The notes below the pieces were generated by a model. That model was not told where the DNA came from. It saw nothing but the letters and a program-made list of their open reading frames with translations, and ran no database searches. From NCBI RefSeq assembly GCF_002265875.1, contig NZ_NPFA01000005.1:62001-126000 (forward strand): a stretch of DNA of 64,000 nt, read 5' to 3'. This DNA is from Marinococcus halophilus. GTDB lineage: Bacteria > Bacillota > Bacilli > Bacillales > Marinococcaceae. Positions 1-9,341 of the stretch are shown one piece after another. The position numbers were made by a program, and so were the translations under genes. The first letter of the stretch is position 1. Each line of letters begins with the position of its first letter.

Positions 1-1055
1 ATGCTGTTGCTGTTCTAAAAGACACACGTTTCATTAAGGATTTCACTGTTTTTTTAAATGAAGCAGAACGCGCTGAAGCACAGAAAAATATTTTTTCGCA
101 AAATATGCTTTTTGCGGACCCGCCGGATCATAAAAGACTGCGCGGACTCGTTCAGCAGGCATTTACACCAAAAATGATCGAAGAGCTCCGGGGCAGGATT
201 ACAGAAATTGCAAATGAACTGATTGATGATATGCAGGGCCGCTCCCAAATCGATATTATCGACGATTTTGCTTTTCCGCTTCCGATCATTGTTATTTGCG
301 AAATGCTTGGCGTGCCAAGCGAGGACAGAGATAAATTCCGGACCTGGTCCAACACTCTCGTCGAAGCGTCCAACGACCCGGGAAAGGCTGAAAAAATTCA
401 GCAGCATACGGAGGAATTCACTTCCTATCTTAGGGAATGGATAGCCACCAGACGGGAACACCCGGAGGATGACATGGTCAGTAAACTCATCCAGGCAGAG
501 GAAGCAGGCGACCGTCTTTCCGAGCAGGAGCTTTACGGCGTCGTTTCGCTGTTAATTATCGCCGGGCATGAAACAACGGTAAACCTCATTTCAAATGGCC
601 TATTTGCTTTAATGACGCATCCGGAGCAGATGCGCACGTTACGGCAGCAGCCCGGGCTCATCCGCCCGGCCATTGAAGAAATGCTCCGTTTCGAGGGGCC
701 TGTTGAATTCAGCACCGACCGCTGGGCCGCTGAAACCGTAGAAATCCAGGGAAAGACAATCCAGAAAGGGGACCACGTGCTTGTCGCTCTCGATGCAGCC
801 AATCGCGATCCCGAAGCATTTGAGGATCCGGACGTTTTCGACATTACCCGCGGCCAAAGCAAACATCTTGCTTTTGGTAAAGGCATGCATTTCTGTCTCG
901 GGGCCCCGCTTGCCAGAGTTGAAACGGAAGTCGCTGTAAATACGCTGCTCGAACGCTTTCCTGAACTCCAGCTGGATACGTCTTCTGCTGAACTGGAGTG
1001 GCGCCCCGGCATACTCATGCGCGGCCTCACGGAGCTTCCCGTTCGTCTGGCATAA
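1..1055 (+). CDS. Cytochrome P450, 5'-truncated by the window edge
   Basis: Heme monooxygenase that oxidises a small hydrophobic substrate with electrons from a ferredoxin or flavodoxin. The frame is open from base 3, so the start lies before the window; about 350 residues are visible of a family norm near 400. Landmarks in order are the I-helix oxygen-activation motif AGHETT, the K-helix ExxR (EEMLR), and the heme loop FGKGMHFCLG carrying the axial Cys, followed by APLAR. This is the pattern of soluble bacterial class I P450s of the CYP107/CYP109 kind. The substrate cannot be read from sequence. The gene converges on the spermidine operon. The only reductase candidate in the window, at 53853, is unlinked. 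Confidence 0.93.
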   Translation, partial: AVAVLKDTRFIKDFTVFLNEAERAEAQKNIFSQNMLFADPPDHKRLRGLVQQAFTPKMIEELRGRITEIANELIDDMQGRSQIDIIDDFAFPLPIIVICEMLGVPSEDRDKFRTWSNTLVEASNDPGKAEKIQQHTEEFTSYLREWIATRREHPEDDMVSKLIQAEEAGDRLSEQELYGVVSLLIIAGHETTVNLISNGLFALMTHPEQMRTLRQQPGLIRPAIEEMLRFEGPVEFSTDRWAAETVEIQGKTIQKGDHVLVALDAANRDPEAFEDPDVFDITRGQSKHLAFGKGMHFCLGAPLARVETEVAVNTLLERFPELQLDTSSAELEWRPGILMRGLTELPVRLA

Positions 1056-1058
1056 ATA

Positions 1059-1097
1059 AAAGTCCGGCAGGCCTCGTAGGGGCTTGCCGGACTTTCT
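1059..1097. terminator. Bidirectional intrinsic terminator between the P450 gene and speB
   Basis: A 14-bp stem (AAAGTCCGGCAGGC paired with GCTTGCCGGACTTT, one G-U position) has a 9-base loop. T-rich flanks lie on both sides, so it can end both convergent transcripts. Confidence 0.85.
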
Positions 1098-1111
1098 AAT
1101 GGCCAGAACTT

Positions 1112-1990
1112 CTATTTTGTCCAGCCAAGAAGCATTTCCCGAATGCATTTTCCGGCCACAATTGCGGTCTGGTCGCCGCTATCGTAAGGCGGGGAAATTT
1201 CTACAATATCGGCCCCGACCACATGAACTCCGGAAGCAGCAATTGCATGAATGGCCTCCAGCAGTTCTTTTGACGTAATGCCGCCAGCTTCTGCCGTCCC
1301 CGTGCCCGGAGCATGCGCCGGGTCTAATACATCAATGTCAATCGATACATACACCGAGCGGCCCTGCAGTTCTTGCAAGTCCCGCTTTAGCGGCTCTGCT
1401 ACTTCAAACGGAGAGAAATGCATGCCGGATGTGCGGGCATAATCAAACTCTTCTTTTTCCCCGGAGCGCACTCCGTAGGAGTACACGTTTTCCGGCCCTA
1501 TTTTTTCACAGATTTTCCGCACCGGGGTGGCGTGGGACAGCGGCTCTCCTTCATAGTCTTCCCGAAGGTCTGTATGCGCATCAATATGGATGAAAGCAAC
1601 GGACGGATCATGTACACAAGCCGCCTGCATAACCGGCCAGGTAACCAGGTGTTCGCCGCCTATGCCAAGAGGGAATTTGCCATCTGCAAAGAAACGGCCT
1701 GCCGTTTCTTTAATAATCTCTATACTTTTGGCCGGATTCCCGAATGGAAGCATCATGTCTCCTGCATCGTGATACGAATAATTTTCCAGATGCTTATCCA
1801 GATAAGGACTGTACTCTTCAAGGCCAATAGAGGTCTCCCGGATCCGGTTCGGGCCAAAACGGGAGCCCGGCCGAAAGCTGACCGTCCAGTCCATTGGCAT
1901 ACCGTACAGCACTACGCTGCTATCCTCATAGGAAGCAGAGCTCCCGATAAACACCTTTCCAGTATAAGCCGGATCAAAGGCGTCCATCAT
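1112..1990 (-). CDS. speB: Agmatinase (arginase/agmatinase superfamily)
   Basis: Hydrolyses agmatine to putrescine and urea, feeding spermidine synthesis. The 292 residues match the family length. The binuclear Mn ligands are visible: GGEH near residue 113, DAHTD near 137, and SIDIDVLDP near 216, followed by the family signature around HAPGTGT. Its ATG overlaps the speE stop as TAATG, and the Shine-Dalgarno GGAGGGG lies inside the end of speE, so translation is probably coupled. A second ATG follows at once; the first is kept. It is the last gene of the ywfO-ywgA-ywhD-speE-speB group, the order known from Bacillus subtilis apart from a missing pbpG. Confidence 0.95.
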   Translation of the reverse strand: MMDAFDPAYTGKVFIGSSASYEDSSVVLYGMPMDWTVSFRPGSRFGPNRIRETSIGLEEYSPYLDKHLENYSYHDAGDMMLPFGNPAKSIEIIKETAGRFFADGKFPLGIGGEHLVTWPVMQAACVHDPSVAFIHIDAHTDLREDYEGEPLSHATPVRKICEKIGPENVYSYGVRSGEKEEFDYARTSGMHFSPFEVAEPLKRDLQELQGRSVYVSIDIDVLDPAHAPGTGTAEAGGITSKELLEAIHAIAASGVHVVGADIVEISPPYDSGDQTAIVAGKCIREMLLGWTK

Positions 1991-2829
1991 TACCCCTCCT
2001 TCCGTTCAAGGCCACGCTGCACAAAAGCCGGCAGCGCAAATGCTGCTTCGTGTATATCCGCCGTATAGTAGTGAGTATCCAGCTCTTCAGCCCGGCGCCG
2101 GTGCACCTCTTTGGGCTTGTACTGCTTTGAACCGATGGTAAACGTCCACAGGCCGCTCGGATACGTCGGAATGTTGGCGGTATACACGTCGGTATGAGGA
2201 AATATTTCTTTTACGTCGTTATACACCGTCCGAAGCAGGTCCGCGTGGAACCACGGATTGTCCGTCTGGGCGACAAAGATGCCGTCGTCTTTTAGTGCCC
2301 GGTGAATTCCTTCATAAAAACCTTTTTCAAACAGCTTCACGGCCGGACCCACCGGTTCTGTGGAGTCTACCATAATCACATCATACGCTGATTCACTTTC
2401 TGCGATATGCATAAATCCGTCGGCCACCTGCACGTCCACCCGTGGATCCTCAAGCGCCCCGGCGATGGCAGGTAGATATTTTTTTGAATACTTCACCACC
2501 TGGCCGTCAATTTCCACCAGCGTAGCTGCTTCTACCGAGGGATGCTTCAGCACTTCCCGGATAACGCCGCCGTCGCCACCGCCGACAACTAGCACATGCT
2601 TTGGCTCCGGATGTGCCGCAAGCGGCACGTGGGCCATCATTTCATGATAAACGAACTCATCCTTTTCTGTTGTCATGACCATGCCATCGAGCAGCAGCAT
2701 GTTTCCAAACTCTGCTGTTTCCACTACATCGAGCTGCTGGAAATCGGTCTGCTCAGAATGCAGTGTTTTCGTAATACGGGCCGTAATGCCGAAGTGCTCC
2801 GTTTGTTTTTCCGTAAACCACATTTCCAT
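1990..2829 (-). CDS. speE: Spermidine synthase (polyamine aminopropyltransferase)
   Basis: Transfers an aminopropyl group from decarboxylated S-adenosylmethionine to putrescine. The 279-residue product begins MEMWFTEKQ and shows the aminopropyltransferase landmarks [13 protein letters not shown] (cosubstrate binding), VEIDGQVV and [10 protein letters not shown] (substrate loop). The start was set at the ATG preceded by GAGGAGG; the frame is open for 17 more codons upstream without a ribosome site. It directly precedes and overlaps speB, so putrescine formation and use are coexpressed. A strong stem-loop separates it from ywhD upstream. Confidence 0.96.
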   Translation of the reverse strand: MEMWFTEKQTEHFGITARITKTLHSEQTDFQQLDVVETAEFGNMLLLDGMVMTTEKDEFVYHEMMAHVPLAAHPEPKHVLVVGGGDGGVIREVLKHPSVEAATLVEIDGQVVKYSKKYLPAIAGALEDPRVDVQVADGFMHIAESESAYDVIMVDSTEPVGPAVKLFEKGFYEGIHRALKDDGIFVAQTDNPWFHADLLRTVYNDVKEIFPHTDVYTANIPTYPSGLWTFTIGSKQYKPKEVHRRRAEELDTHYYTADIHEAAFALPAFVQRGLERKEG

Positions 2830-2857
2830 GAACGTTCCTCCTCTTTTCACAGACGAA

Positions 2858-2881
2858 ACGTGCGGGAAACATTCCCGCACG
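2858..2881 (-). terminator. Intergenic stem-loop between ywhD and speE
   Basis: An almost perfect palindrome (GTGCGGGAA, two-base loop, TTCCCGCAC) sits just after the ywhD stop and 30 bp before the speE start. On the minus strand it is followed only by TTTCGTC, so it is at best a partial terminator. It could equally mark an mRNA processing or stabilising element that sets different ywhD and speE levels. Confidence 0.5.
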
Positions 2882-2889
2882 CCCAGTTT

Positions 2890-3438
2890 TTATTGCTCCG
2901 CCGCTCCGCGGAAAGCCTCATACAGCTCTTCTGTCGAATTGTCCCACATGTTCCGGTTAAATGCTTTTAGATATTCCTGCAGGATGTAGCGGGAATGCTC
3001 ATCCATATGCGCGATCGCTATGCGTCCTTTGATTGCTTTATCCAAGTTGTTTACATGCTCCGGCATACTTTTGTATGCACGGCGGGCTTTTTTATCTACG
3101 AGCATCTCGCAGGCGCCGAGGCCGGCATAATATGGGCCATTTTCACCATGCTCTGTGGACACCCATACGAGCCAGTACAATTTGCCGTCCGGCACGTTGC
3201 TTTTATCCGGCCCGAATTTCACCCGCTTTTCCGGTTCGGATCTGGCGTGCAGCGCTCCCATATCAATGAAAGCCGCATCTTCCGCTGGATCGATAAAGAC
3301 GGGGGTCACATTATCGAGGCTGAGGGCGCCGGCATTAAAGCCGCCGTCCCCTTTAGTGGCGTCCCCGCTTAAAATATTAAACTGGCTGCCGCGTTTCTTT
3401 TCAGCGCCCTTATTATTATCTTTACTGAATTCACTCAT
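2890..3438 (-). CDS. ywhD: YwhD family protein, function unknown
   Basis: This 182-residue soluble protein resembles the conserved Bacillus YwhD family, which has no established biochemical role. No signal peptide or membrane segment is visible. The start is an ATG preceded by AAAGGAGGAG. It lies between ywgA and speE on the same strand, and this neighbourhood is preserved from B. subtilis, which is the main support for the name. The N-terminal 25 residues are polar and lysine-rich and look disordered. Confidence 0.85.
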   Translation of the reverse strand: MSEFSKDNNKGAEKKRGSQFNILSGDATKGDGGFNAGALSLDNVTPVFIDPAEDAAFIDMGALHARSEPEKRVKFGPDKSNVPDGKLYWLVWVSTEHGENGPYYAGLGACEMLVDKKARRAYKSMPEHVNNLDKAIKGRIAIAHMDEHSRYILQEYLKAFNRNMWDNSTEELYEAFRGAAEQ

Positions 3439-3490
3439 TCGTAAAAAGCTCCTCCTTTAATCGTTCCTTATCCTTATCGTACCTGTTTTC

Positions 3491-3994
3491 TTACTGATTC
3501 TGCAACGATTCAATATATTCCCAGCCCTCTTTGAATTCTTCGGGGCGGTAATTCTGGCTTTTTTTCAGCTCGGCCACCCGGGTTTCCACTGCTTCATTGG
3601 GCAGGTGATCAAAATAAAGCATCGTGGAAACGAGCTCTAAAAATCGGGCACTCTGGTTATTCAGGCTCTGCAGTACAGGCTTTGCCCGCTCGGCCGGCCA
3701 ATCGAGCGGAAACTTTTCCAAAAAAGAAGCCCCGTCTTCTGAAAGCTCGTACCGGTACTGATAGTAGCCGGCTTTTGTCTCTTTGCACTCTGTAATAAGG
3801 CCAAGGCCGCACAGCTCTTCGAGACGCAGCGTCAGCTCCTCTGAATAAGGCCCGTACATGCGGAACGTATATTTTTCCTGGAAGGGAAGGTTCAGCTTTT
3901 TTCCAATGTACACGATTTTTTGGAGTTTTTTTCGTCCAATAACTTCTTCGGTATCTTCAAGCAGGGCCATGATTTTGGCATGATCCGGTAACAT
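3491..3994 (-). CDS. ywgA: YwgA family protein, function unknown
   Basis: The 167-residue start at MLPDHAKIMALLED gives the B. subtilis YwgA length (about 166) and has GAGGGG upstream. An 18-codon longer frame lacks a ribosome site. The sequence around PYSEELTLRLEELCGLGLI and the following YRYELSEDG looks like a winged-helix-type helix-turn-helix plus wing, so a DNA- or protein-binding role is possible but unproven. It sits 71 bp downstream of ywfO and is probably cotranscribed with it. Confidence 0.85.
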   Translation of the reverse strand: MLPDHAKIMALLEDTEEVIGRKKLQKIVYIGKKLNLPFQEKYTFRMYGPYSEELTLRLEELCGLGLITECKETKAGYYQYRYELSEDGASFLEKFPLDWPAERAKPVLQSLNNQSARFLELVSTMLYFDHLPNEAVETRVAELKKSQNYRPEEFKEGWEYIESLQNQ

Positions 3995-4065
3995 AATGTG
4001 CTGCACCCCTCTCTTTCTGTTGATTCTGTATGTATCTTCCGGCTTCAACCGGAAGGACGGCGCGG

Positions 4066-5385
4066 TTAACGTTCCACTTTCCCTAATTTCAGATGAAGGA
4101 TGTCCTTAATCTGCTGCTTTGTATCTTCTTGGCCGGGCTCCTCAAGAACTTCTGAAGGGTAGTATAACTTGTGATCGGTTCGTTTTTTACCTGAAATTGC
4201 TTCTACTACATCCGATTCTCTCGACAATTCGCGAAGGCGGCGGTCCGGCATTAAAAGATGAATCGGCACCCGGTCCTCTTCCTCACCAGGGCGGTAGAAA
4301 TCATAAGGCAGGTCTGAAGAAGAATCGACGACCAGATAATAGGCAGGATCCACCCCGAGATCTGCAAACAGCTGTTGCAGGCGCAGCCATTCGTTCATCA
4401 TAAAATGCTGGTCAAATTCCACATATTTAAACAGCCGCCTGTTCATGAAGCGACGGCACAAATCCTGCAAAATCGCATCTTCTTCCTTTTGCCACATTAA
4501 GAAATAGTACATCGCAACCGACTCGTCGAGGTCCAGGTAATCTTCGAGCGTAATGGCCCCGCGGAAAAAGCTTTCAAAGTGGTGCGGAGGATATTTGAAT
4601 GGGTACTCCTCGTTTTTAAGGTCTTTGACGCGCTGCAGGATTTTGGTCAGTATTACTTCTGCGCTCCGCGTCACCGGATGAAAATATACCTGCCAGTACA
4701 TTTGATACCGACTCATAATGTAATCCTCCACCGCATGCATGCCGGTCGCCTTAATTACCACCTGGTCTTCTGTCGGTCTCATGACCCGGAGTATGCGCTC
4801 CATATCAAAATGACCGTAGCTGACCCCGGTGTAAAAGGCATCCCGCTGCAGATAATCCATCCGGTCGGCATCAATTTGGCTGCTGATCATGCTGACAATC
4901 AATTTATTCGGATGGGTTTTTTCGATCACATCTGCAACCTGTTGGGGAAAATCCTCTCCCATCCGCCGAAGAACGGTATTTACTTCTGTATCCCCTAAAA
5001 TGATATGGCGCGTCCATTCTTCATGATCTGTGTTGAACACTTTTTCAAACGAATGGGAAAACGGACCGTGACCGATATCATGTAGGAGCGCCGCACTCAG
5101 GCAAAGCAGTCCCTCATTCCCATTCCAATGCGGACGGCCTTCAAATACTTCGATAATTCTACGCATTATTTCATACACGCCCAGGGAATGATTAAAGCGG
5201 GTATGCTCCGCTCCGTGAAATGTCAGAAACGTCGTTCCGAGCTGGCGTACACGGCGCAGCCGCTGGAATTCTTTTGTCCCAACCAGATCCCAAATAAGCT
5301 CATCACTAATATGAATGTAGCGGTGGACCGGATCCTTAAACACTTTTTCTTCTGGAAGCTTCTTGTTTCCAACCGGCATGGTCAT
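4066..5385 (-). CDS. ywfO: HD-domain phosphohydrolase YwfO, probable dNTP triphosphohydrolase
   Basis: HD-superfamily metal-dependent phosphohydrolase of the SAMHD1/dGTPase branch; the related Enterococcus faecalis EF1143 enzyme hydrolyses dNTPs. The 439-residue protein shows RVRQLGTTFLTFHGAEHTRFNHS, here in pieces: the first metal His in HTRFNHS, the HD pair in LLHDIGHGPFSHS near residue 105, and the Asp in IDADRMDYL near 170. The start is the ATG preceded by AAAGGAA; a second ATG two codons later is possible. The longer open frame upstream encodes a hydrophobic stretch with no ribosome site and is rejected. It is the first gene of the ywfO-speB group. Confidence 0.9.
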   Translation of the reverse strand: MTMPVGNKKLPEEKVFKDPVHRYIHISDELIWDLVGTKEFQRLRRVRQLGTTFLTFHGAEHTRFNHSLGVYEIMRRIIEVFEGRPHWNGNEGLLCLSAALLHDIGHGPFSHSFEKVFNTDHEEWTRHIILGDTEVNTVLRRMGEDFPQQVADVIEKTHPNKLIVSMISSQIDADRMDYLQRDAFYTGVSYGHFDMERILRVMRPTEDQVVIKATGMHAVEDYIMSRYQMYWQVYFHPVTRSAEVILTKILQRVKDLKNEEYPFKYPPHHFESFFRGAITLEDYLDLDESVAMYYFLMWQKEEDAILQDLCRRFMNRRLFKYVEFDQHFMMNEWLRLQQLFADLGVDPAYYLVVDSSSDLPYDFYRPGEEEDRVPIHLLMPDRRLRELSRESDVVEAISGKKRTDHKLYYPSEVLEEPGQEDTKQQIKDILHLKLGKVER

Positions 5386-5407
5386 TGCGTTCCTTTCCGT
5401 TTCTGTT

Positions 5408-5448
5408 TCAGCGGGCCCGCTGATCGTGTATCTAATACTATTATTATA
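5408..5448 (-). promoter_or_regulatory. Probable ywfO operon promoter with a 16-bp palindrome in the leader
   Basis: On the minus strand an extended -10 (TTGCTATAAT, TATAAT at 5448-5443) is followed, before the ywfO start, by the perfect palindrome TCAGCGGGCCCGCTGA (5408-5423). A conventional -35 is not obvious. The palindrome could be an operator or a leader hairpin. Confidence 0.45.
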
Positions 5449-5469
5449 GCAATTTCTTTCCTGGCTTAG

Positions 5470-5521
5470 CAAAAAAAGCAGCCATAACAAATACCGGCAG
5501 CATATGCCGCCGGTACTTGTT
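5470..5521 (-). terminator. Terminator of the dicarboxylate symporter gene
   Basis: On the minus strand AACAAGTACCGGC pairs with GCCGGTATTTGTT around a short loop. A run of seven T follows about eight bases later. The spacing is slightly loose, but position and orientation fit. Confidence 0.6.
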
Positions 5522-5525
5522 AAAA

Positions 5526-6770
5526 TCATTCCGCTCCAATGTGTTCAATGTCTTCTCCCCGTTTCCGCTTCTCCGAACGGTCGATGACAAACGCACATAC
5601 GGCGTCGCCTGTTACGTTCAGGGAAGTCCGGAGCATATCAAGAAGACGGTCAATACCGATAATCAGGGCAATACCTTCGACTGGCAGCCCCACCTGGGTA
5701 AGCACGAGTGAAAGCATGATCAGTCCTACGCCCGGCACGCCGGCAGTACCGATGCTTGCCAGTGTTGCCGTCAGAATAATCACAATTACCTGGGTAAAGG
5801 AAAGTTCGATGCTGTACGCCTGCGAAATAAATACTGCCGCCACGGACTGCATAATGCCGGTACCGTCCATATTAATCGTCGAGCCAAGCGGCTGAACAAA
5901 GCTTGATACCGGCTTGCTTACCTTCAGCCGTTCCTGGGCCATCCTCATCGAAATCGGCAGCGTCCCACTCGAACTCGATAAACTGAAAGCCACAGCCATC
6001 GCCGGGAAGAATTCTCTAAAGAAAGTGAGCGGATTGCCCTTGCCAAGCAAAGAGATAGCAAGAGTGTAAACTACAGCTGCCTGGAGCACGAGAGCAAGAA
6101 TAACTGCAAGACCATACATTAGAATGGACTGGAGGCCTCCCAGTCCCGCTTCGCCAATTGCAGAAGCAATTAAGGCAAAGGCGCCAAACGGAGCTGTGTA
6201 CATAACAATTGTAACCAAAAACATAAGAATGTCGTTTAATTGTTCGAAGAATTTTGTCACCATCGATACCTTACTTCCAAGCATGGCAAGGGAAATACCA
6301 ACAAAGATACCAAAGGCAATAATCTGCAGCATGTTCGCTTCTGCCATCGCCTGTACCGGATTGTCCGGAATAATGCCAAGCAGGGTGTCAGTAATGGAAG
6401 GCGCTTCTTCTGCGTTATAGCTGGCGTTTTGAATATCAAAGTCTCCGCCGGCCCCCGGCTGAAGCACATAAGCAACAATAACACCGATGGTCAGGGCAAT
6501 CGCGGTCGTCACAAGGTAAAACGCAATCGTCTTGCCTCCAATCCGCCCTAGATCTCTTGGGTTCAAAGCCGCTGCCCCGAGTGTAATCGAAACGAACACA
6601 ATCGGTACTACGAGCATCGTAATTAAATTAAGGAAAATTTCGCCGATAGGATATAGCACATATGTATCCAACGGATTGTACACGCTGTCCGGACCAAAGC
6701 TTAGAATGATCCCTGCAATCACACCTGCGACGAGCGCGATTAAAATCCAAATCGTTAATTTTTTGTTCAT
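5526..6770 (-). CDS. Dicarboxylate/amino acid:cation symporter (DAACS family)
   Basis: Secondary transporter that couples uptake of glutamate, aspartate or C4-dicarboxylates to Na+ or H+. The 414-residue product has about eight membrane spans plus the two re-entrant hairpins: HP1 with the serine-rich SLSSSSGTLP, the TM7 motif NMDGTGIMQ, HP2 with LASIGTAGVPGVG, and TM8 RTSLNVTGDA. The Arg in that TM8 motif favours acidic substrates. The start at MNKKLTIWI has GAGGGGGA upstream; an earlier in-frame ATG lacks one. It is divergent from lipL. Substrate preference among glutamate, aspartate and dicarboxylates is not resolved. Confidence 0.92.
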   Translation of the reverse strand: MNKKLTIWILIALVAGVIAGIILSFGPDSVYNPLDTYVLYPIGEIFLNLITMLVVPIVFVSITLGAAALNPRDLGRIGGKTIAFYLVTTAIALTIGVIVAYVLQPGAGGDFDIQNASYNAEEAPSITDTLLGIIPDNPVQAMAEANMLQIIAFGIFVGISLAMLGSKVSMVTKFFEQLNDILMFLVTIVMYTAPFGAFALIASAIGEAGLGGLQSILMYGLAVILALVLQAAVVYTLAISLLGKGNPLTFFREFFPAMAVAFSLSSSSGTLPISMRMAQERLKVSKPVSSFVQPLGSTINMDGTGIMQSVAAVFISQAYSIELSFTQVIVIILTATLASIGTAGVPGVGLIMLSLVLTQVGLPVEGIALIIGIDRLLDMLRTSLNVTGDAVCAFVIDRSEKRKRGEDIEHIGAE

Positions 6771-6928
6771 GACCAGGTCCCCCTCTTCAAATATAAATAT
6801 TATGAATATTCTCTCTATGTTGTTTTTGGGCCCCTCCACTAAAAACTCTTTCAGGCAGATACCGTAATTATACTGTTCATTATCCCATTTGGAAAGGAAA
6901 AATCCTGGTTTCTTCTATTATTTAGCAG

Positions 6929-6965
6929 TATGTAATACCTTACATAGAAATAGCAGTGTTATAAT
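6929..6965 (+). promoter_or_regulatory. Candidate lipL promoter with an inverted repeat
   Basis: An extended -10, TGTTATAAT (6957-6965), lies about 45 bp before the lipL start. Upstream is a perfect inverted repeat, ATGTAA-TACC-TTACAT (around 6930-6945), at -35 distance. No regulator is assignable. Confidence 0.4.
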
Positions 6966-7008
6966 AAAACCGATCAAAATGAAAATGAATAGAATCGGGG
7001 TACATAAA

Positions 7009-7851
7009 ATGGAAATGAGAGATATTTTTACAGGGAAGAGGTGGCGGTGGATCGACCATTCCACTACAGGATTAAGTATGGATCCATTGCAATCTTTTGC
7101 CTTTGATGATAATTTTTGTGTGAGTCTTGGAGAGGGTTCTTCCCCTTCTGTTATGCGTGCCTGGGTGCATGCCCCCACTGTTGTCCTGGGTATTCAGGAT
7201 ACCCGGCTGCCGGCTGCGGCCGACGGGCTTGAATATCTCCGGGAGCAGGGATACGAAGTGATTGTACGCAATTCGGGAGGCCTTGCTGTCGTGCTTGATG
7301 AAGGAATTTATAATCTATCCCTTATTTTTAAAGAGGAACGCGGGTCTTCTATCCATGCCGGCTATGAATGGATGTGGGCATTTATGCAGGAGGTATTTGC
7401 TGACAGTCCGGGCTATATTGATGCCTATGAGATCGTCGGCTCGTACTGTCCAGGGTCTTATGATTTAAGCATCGGCGGAAAAAAATTTGCAGGCATTTCG
7501 CAGCGCCGTATCCGGGGAGGTGTAGCGGTGCAGATTTATTTGGCGGTTACCCGGAGCGGAGCTGCCCGTGCAGAGGTTTTACGGGAATTCTACGAGCGGG
7601 CTGCTAGTGCTCAGCCAGATATAAAGATCACCTGGCCAGCCGTTGACCCTTCTGTAATGACTTCTCTTGAAGAGCTGTACGGTACTGCTTTTTCCATTCA
7701 GGATATCAACAGGCGGATGCAGCAGACAGCAGAGCGCCTGGGGGCTTCTGTGTACGAAGATCAGCTTACAGAAGACGAACAGGCCCGCTTCAATCACTAT
7801 TACGAGCGGGTGCTTGCAAGAAACAAAAAAGCGACCCAGCCACGCTCATAA
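7009..7851 (+). CDS. lipL: Octanoyl-[GcvH]:protein N-octanoyltransferase
   Basis: Moves octanoyl groups from the GcvH protein to the E2 subunits of 2-oxoacid dehydrogenases during lipoate biosynthesis. The 280-residue length matches B. subtilis LipL (281). The sequence carries the biotin/lipoate ligase-fold pattern VIVRNSGGLAVVLDEG, then GSYCPGSYDLSIGGKKFAG with the catalytic Cys and Lys region, then ISQRR. The start at MEMRDIFTG was chosen by length; its ribosome site (GGGG) is weak, and 40 more codons are open upstream. It is monocistronic, between a divergent symporter and a sugar porter. Confidence 0.92.
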   Translation: MEMRDIFTGKRWRWIDHSTTGLSMDPLQSFAFDDNFCVSLGEGSSPSVMRAWVHAPTVVLGIQDTRLPAAADGLEYLREQGYEVIVRNSGGLAVVLDEGIYNLSLIFKEERGSSIHAGYEWMWAFMQEVFADSPGYIDAYEIVGSYCPGSYDLSIGGKKFAGISQRRIRGGVAVQIYLAVTRSGAARAEVLREFYERAASAQPDIKITWPAVDPSVMTSLEELYGTAFSIQDINRRMQQTAERLGASVYEDQLTEDEQARFNHYYERVLARNKKATQPRS

Positions 7852-7903
7852 GAAAACCTTATACAGCCTAAAACACAAGTTGTTTGTGGCTGTTTTCTTA
7901 TGA
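7852..7903 (+). terminator. lipL terminator
   Basis: ACAGCC pairs with GGCTGT and the flanking AAGAAAA pairs with TTTTCTT across a bulge. The hairpin starts immediately after the lipL stop and ends in a T-rich run. Confidence 0.6.
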
Positions 7904-7984
7904 ATTTATTGAATGGAAATGTTTGGGCCCCCCTTAAACGTGGAAGAATTCTGTCAGGACAAAAAAATTAAAGGTGGGTGTATT

Positions 7985-9331
7985 ATGTCTAACGGCTTAA
8001 GCAAAGGCTGGATATACTTTTTTGGAGCCCTGGGTGGTTTGCTGTACGGTTATGAAACCGGTGTTATATCCGGCGCTTTGCTTTTCATTAATCAGGACAT
8101 TCCTCTATCGAACTTTCTGCAGGGCGTCGTCGTCAGCTCTCTACTGGCCGGTGCTATTGTAGGGGCCGGTTTGAGTGGCTATGTCTCGGATAAGTTCGGG
8201 CGAAGACGGGTTGTATTTGTAATAGCACTTGTATACTTAATTGGTTCATTGACTCTTGCCTTTTCTCCAAACGCTGGTGTACTTATTACCGGGCGTATTA
8301 TTCTCGGCCTGGCAGTCGGCGGCTCCACTGCGCTGGTACCTGTTTACTTGTCAGAAATGGCTCCAACAAGTCAGCGCGGGGCCCTCGCGTCTTTAAACCA
8401 GCTCATGATCACGCTTGGTATTCTACTTGCGTACATCGTGAACTATGCCTTTACTCCAATCGAAGGATGGCGCTGGATGGTTGGGCTCGCAGCTGTGCCT
8501 GCGATTCTGCTTATGATCGGCGTGCTCTTCATGCCGGAAAGCCCGCGTTGGCTGATTAAGCGGGACCGCGAACAAGAAGCCCGAAACGTCATGGGCATGA
8601 CGCGCGATCAGTCGGAAATTGAAGATGAAATGAAACAAATGAAGGAAATTGAAAACATTGAAGAAGGCACCGGCGACCTTCTGAAAGCAAAATGGCTGCG
8701 GCCAATGCTTGTGGTTGGCTGTCTGCTCGCTGCCTTTCAACAGTTGATTGGGATTAACTCCGTCATTTACTATGCGCCGACCATTTTTACAGAAGCAGGA
8801 CTCGGCAATGCCGCATCCATTCTTGGAACAGTCGGCATCGGTACAGTAAACGTACTGATGACGCTCGTAGCAATCGCAACAATCGACAAGCTCGGCCGGA
8901 AAAAGCTGCTTTTGATCGGTAACGTTGGCATGGTCAGCAGTCTTGCCATATTATCCATCACCTTATTCAGCGTCGAACTGACTACTTTCGTTGCCTGGCT
9001 GATTGTGGTCTTCCTTGGCGTGTTTATCATGTTTTTCTCCGCCACATGGGGACCGGTTGTATGGGTGATGCTTCCAGAACTGTTTCCAATGAAGGCACGC
9101 GGAGCGGCGACTGGTATCACGACACTAGTGCTGTCGCTTGCTAACTTGATTGTTTCCTTAACTTTCCCGATTCTATTAGGTGCTATAGGTATCAATTGGG
9201 TTTTCGTTATCTTCGCTTTTATGGGCGTTCTTGCTTTCTTATTCGTACTGCGGTTTATTCCAGAAACCAAAGGACGCAGCCTCGAAGATATCGAACAAGA
9301 TCTTCGCGGAGGAGCTTCCTCCAAAGCGTGA
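7985..9331 (+). CDS. MFS sugar:proton symporter (sugar porter family)
   Basis: Twelve-span major facilitator that imports a hexose, pentose or polyol. The 448 residues carry the sugar-porter signatures in order: YGYETGVISGALL in TM1, DKFGRRRV after TM2, PESPRWL after TM6, the duplicated loop DKLGRKKL, and the C-terminal PETKGRSLEDIE. It is very similar in pattern to the B. subtilis CsbC/YwtG group, so a precise substrate is not assigned. The start MSNGLSKGW has AAAGGTGGG upstream. It forms its own unit, closed by a strong terminator. Confidence 0.93.
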   Translation: MSNGLSKGWIYFFGALGGLLYGYETGVISGALLFINQDIPLSNFLQGVVVSSLLAGAIVGAGLSGYVSDKFGRRRVVFVIALVYLIGSLTLAFSPNAGVLITGRIILGLAVGGSTALVPVYLSEMAPTSQRGALASLNQLMITLGILLAYIVNYAFTPIEGWRWMVGLAAVPAILLMIGVLFMPESPRWLIKRDREQEARNVMGMTRDQSEIEDEMKQMKEIENIEEGTGDLLKAKWLRPMLVVGCLLAAFQQLIGINSVIYYAPTIFTEAGLGNAASILGTVGIGTVNVLMTLVAIATIDKLGRKKLLLIGNVGMVSSLAILSITLFSVELTTFVAWLIVVFLGVFIMFFSATWGPVVWVMLPELFPMKARGAATGITTLVLSLANLIVSLTFPILLGAIGINWVFVIFAFMGVLAFLFVLRFIPETKGRSLEDIEQDLRGGASSKA

Positions 9332-9341
9332 TCACCTTTGT

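Noticed and set aside
6822-7936. Shared TTTGGGCCCC motifs at 6826 and 7922
   Set aside because: Only about ten bases are shared around a GGGCCC palindrome; they may be chance and do not occupy equivalent promoter positions.
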